Made by a program: the position numbers and the translations under genes. The notes below the pieces were generated by a model. That model was not told the DNA's origin and searched no databases. It saw nothing but the letters and a program-made list of their open reading frames with translations. Positions 62,047 to 64,000 of a stretch of DNA of 64,000 bases are shown here, piece after piece (the stretch's first letter is position 1; each line of letters starts with the position of its first letter). This stretch comes from Polytrichum commune (lineage: Eukaryota; Streptophyta; Polytrichopsida; Polytrichales; Polytrichaceae): assembly GCA_950295325.1 (NCBI GenBank), contig OX485808.1, positions 25,070,527 through 25,134,526 on the forward strand, written 5' to 3'.

Positions 62047-62920
62047 TGTGATTTTTTTGGCTATAGCTTAATCTGACTAGAGGCAGGAGGCTAACTAGTA
62101 GTAAACTTGTTCAAAAAGACAATATTAAGCTTAAAGCAGTGTGAATAGAAGGCCATAGGCAGTTAACGGCGGTTTGCAGCCTGCAGGTAGTTACTGAGGG
62201 AGCCGGGCTATAAGCAGACTCTCTCTGACGAGAGAGACAGATCATTTTCAAACTCAATATTTGATTATAGCTGAGAGAACTAGGAATGGTAGCGCAGGCT
62301 ATAGGCTGAGCGTGAGAGCTTTTGGTAGAGCATAGCCGTGGAATCCTGAGAGAGGAGCATAGGCTATAGGCAATACCTTTTAGAAGATAGTTGGCTGACC
62401 AGGATATAGCCTGGTAGTCTTTTTGAAAACTCTGAACTATGAGTAAAGCAGATTGCAAGTTGTTTAATAGAATGTGATGAACTCGTGTGAAAGAGAGTTC
62501 TTGTGAAGTTTTTTGTCGCAGTCATAAGTATAATGGTACTTAGTCGCTTAAGTAAATTGCTGAGCGATGATCATGGGGAATAACAGTGCAGTATCAGCGA
62601 GTAAATGTGTTGCATTCATTACATGAGGGATATGGAGAGGTTGTGAATTTGAGATTGCTTTGAAGTGTATAGCCTACATGTGTGAGATACTGAGATGAAT
62701 TATCACGCACAAATGTAGCTATAGCCTGGGCTGAGTGAAATTTCAGCAAGTTGTCTTGAGCATAGAGATGAGAGATGTTGTATCGACTCGATAAGTTTCG
62801 GTCATATTGAAAGCTAATATTGAAGAGTTCCTGTCGAGATAAAGAATGAGTAAAGGCCGTAAGAGGAAGGCTGAGGGAAAAACACGCTATATTCTCAGTA
62901 GCAGTCAGCGAGATCAGGGT
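62047..62920. other. Non-coding sequence after the TNL; repeated GGCTATAG motif
   Basis: GGCTATAG, CTATAGCC, GGGCTATAA and near-variants recur about ten times on both strands (62,060; 62,207; 62,300; 62,362; 62,402; 62,668; 62,720). CAAAAAGAC at 62,114 and its complement GTCTTTTTG at 62,417 bracket a 300-bp segment, which may be a small inverted-repeat element. No gene. Confidence 0.45.
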
Positions 62921-62965
62921 TGTCTATCGCGACGTCATGACGGTGTCGTGCCGTCATGTCAGGTC

Positions 62966-62995
62966 GTGTCGTGACGGACCCCTCCGTCACGACAC
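62966..62995. repeat. Perfect 13-bp stem-loop
   Basis: GTGTCGTGACGGA (62966-62978), loop CCCC, TCCGTCACGACAC (62983-62995). Upstream, CGACGTCATGACGG and GTGCCGTCATG repeat parts of the same stem. It may be the tip of an insertion or a structured terminus. Confidence 0.85.
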
Positions 62996-63185
62996 AATAG
63001 GGTCCACGTAGGGTCAACATAGGGGGAATGGACTAGGGTGGGTAAAATACTTACCTTCTTGCCAAGGTGGCGTCCTATGTGGCAGAAAACGCCGACGTGG
63101 ATGTGCATATTTCCCTTGCCAAGTAAACCATTTTGCCATTGTGTTTAGGGTTCTGTTAAAATCAAAGTAGAAAAATATGACTAAG

Positions 63186-64000
63186 GAGGGTGTGGGGCGG
63201 CCGGGGGCGGACGGTGGGGCGGACGGCGGAGGGGGGTGGAGCGGACGGACGGGGGGTGGTGCGGATGGGGGAGGGGGGTGGTGCGGACGGACGGGGGGTG
63301 GAGCGGACGGGGGAGGGGCGGACGGAGGGGGGTGGAGCGGACGGGGGTGGGGCGGAAGGGGGTTGGGAACGGGGGGGAGAACGCTGGAGCAGACGGGGGA
63401 ACGCGGGGGCGGACGGGGGGAACGCGGAGGGCTCCGTCCGCCCCAAGTTCCCTCACGTCCGCCCCACGTTTCCCCACCGTGCGTTCACGTTCCCACCCGT
63501 TTCCTAACGTCCGCACCCGTTCCTTACCGCGTTCCCCCCAGTCCGCACCCGTTCCCTCCCGTCCGCGCCCGTTCCCCCCCCAGTCCGCACCCGTTCCCTT
63601 CCCGTCCGCCCCGCGTTCCCTTCCCGTCCGCCCACGTTCCCTCCAGTCCGCACCCGTTCCCTTCCCGTCCGCCCCGCGTTCCCTTCCCGTCCGCCCACGT
63701 TCCCTCCCGTCCGCCCACGTTCCCTCCCGTCCGCCCCACGTTCCCTCCCGTCCGCCCCATGTTCCCTCCCGTCCGCGCTACGTTCCCCTCCCGTCCGCGC
63801 TACGTTCCCCTCCCGTCCGCCCGCGTTCCCCTCCAGTCCGCCCCACGTTCCCCTCCCGTCCGCCCCATGTTCCCGTACGTTCCCTCCCGTCCGCGCTCCG
63901 TTCCCTTCCGTCCGCCCGAGTTCCCCTACGTCCGCCCCCTCGTTCCCTCCGTCCGCCCCCGCGTTCCCACGTTCCCCATACGTCCTTTTCGTGCCCCATG
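63186..64000. repeat. GC-rich minisatellite with a G-to-C strand switch
   Basis: From about 63,186 to 63,430 the plus strand is a run of GGGGCGGACGG-type units of 10-22 bp. From about 63,432 to the window end it is about 25 copies of the complementary type, GTTCCC(C)TCCCGTCCGCCC(C)AC, roughly 21 bp. The two halves are thus inverted relative to each other and could fold or form G-quadruplexes. All long ORFs here, on both strands, are repeat artefacts (GGREGN.., RTPPSAPP..). The array runs off the window edge. Confidence 0.9.

Noticed and set aside
63162-63999. Several overlapping long ORFs on both strands
   Set aside because: They are translations of the GC-rich tandem repeat (Gly/Arg or Pro/Ser repeats) and change composition with strand, as expected of a repeat artefact.

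Overview
The window is nuclear DNA of a land plant. Protein-coding genes are interrupted by many GT-AG introns, and the families present are plant ones: a plant-type DYRK kinase with a LisH start, acireductone dioxygenase, a fused DHFR-thymidylate synthase and a TIR-NBS-LRR. It is not an angiosperm I can name. The mix of TIR-NBS-LRR, pogo-like TA-duplicating elements and divergent proteins would suit a bryophyte or another seed-free plant, but that is inference. Most of the window is transposon-derived and only four loci look like intact genes.

Layout. 1-10,700 is a nested repeat block: a foldback element (584-1569), then a 7.8-kb element with about 730-bp inverted ends flanked by TA (1702-9470), which holds tandem repeats, a second foldback and a small pogo-like element carrying a transposase remnant. 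11,016-22,882 is the main gene, a 13-coding-exon LisH/DYRK-type protein kinase (about 1409 aa) with a TATA box and spliced upstream ORFs. 24,050-25,870 is a dead hAT element. 27,108-29,623 is a seven-exon acireductone dioxygenase with an unusual C-terminal tail. 29,900-34,560 holds no gene I can support. 34,687-35,589 (minus) is an intronless SAM-domain gene.

37,990-44,518 (minus) is a decayed Ty1/copia element. It is split by a 4536-bp transposon (39,283-43,818) with near-perfect 25-bp inverted ends and a TCG duplication, which has captured two exons of a methionine aminopeptidase gene. A related element begins at 44,519. Its minus-strand gene (to about 48,149) is broken by a 334-bp MITE whose removal, with one copy of the target duplication, restores the frame. 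Next come a short element with 9-10 bp duplications (48,223-48,718), a DHFR-TS pseudogene truncated at both ends (49,034-51,702, minus) and a frameshifted DHX35-like helicase fragment (52,629-53,887, plus).

54,000-58,280 is repeat-rich, including a 0.7-kb duplication. 58,304-62,046 is a four-exon TIR-NBS-LRR resistance-type gene with a short LRR part. The end (62,047-64,000) is non-coding, with a perfect 13-bp hairpin and a strongly strand-skewed GC-rich minisatellite that switches from G-rich to C-rich.

Functional links are few: the kinase, dioxygenase, SAM protein and TNL are independent single genes. The main story is the layering of transposons, with gene capture and insertion sites that can be read directly from the sequence.
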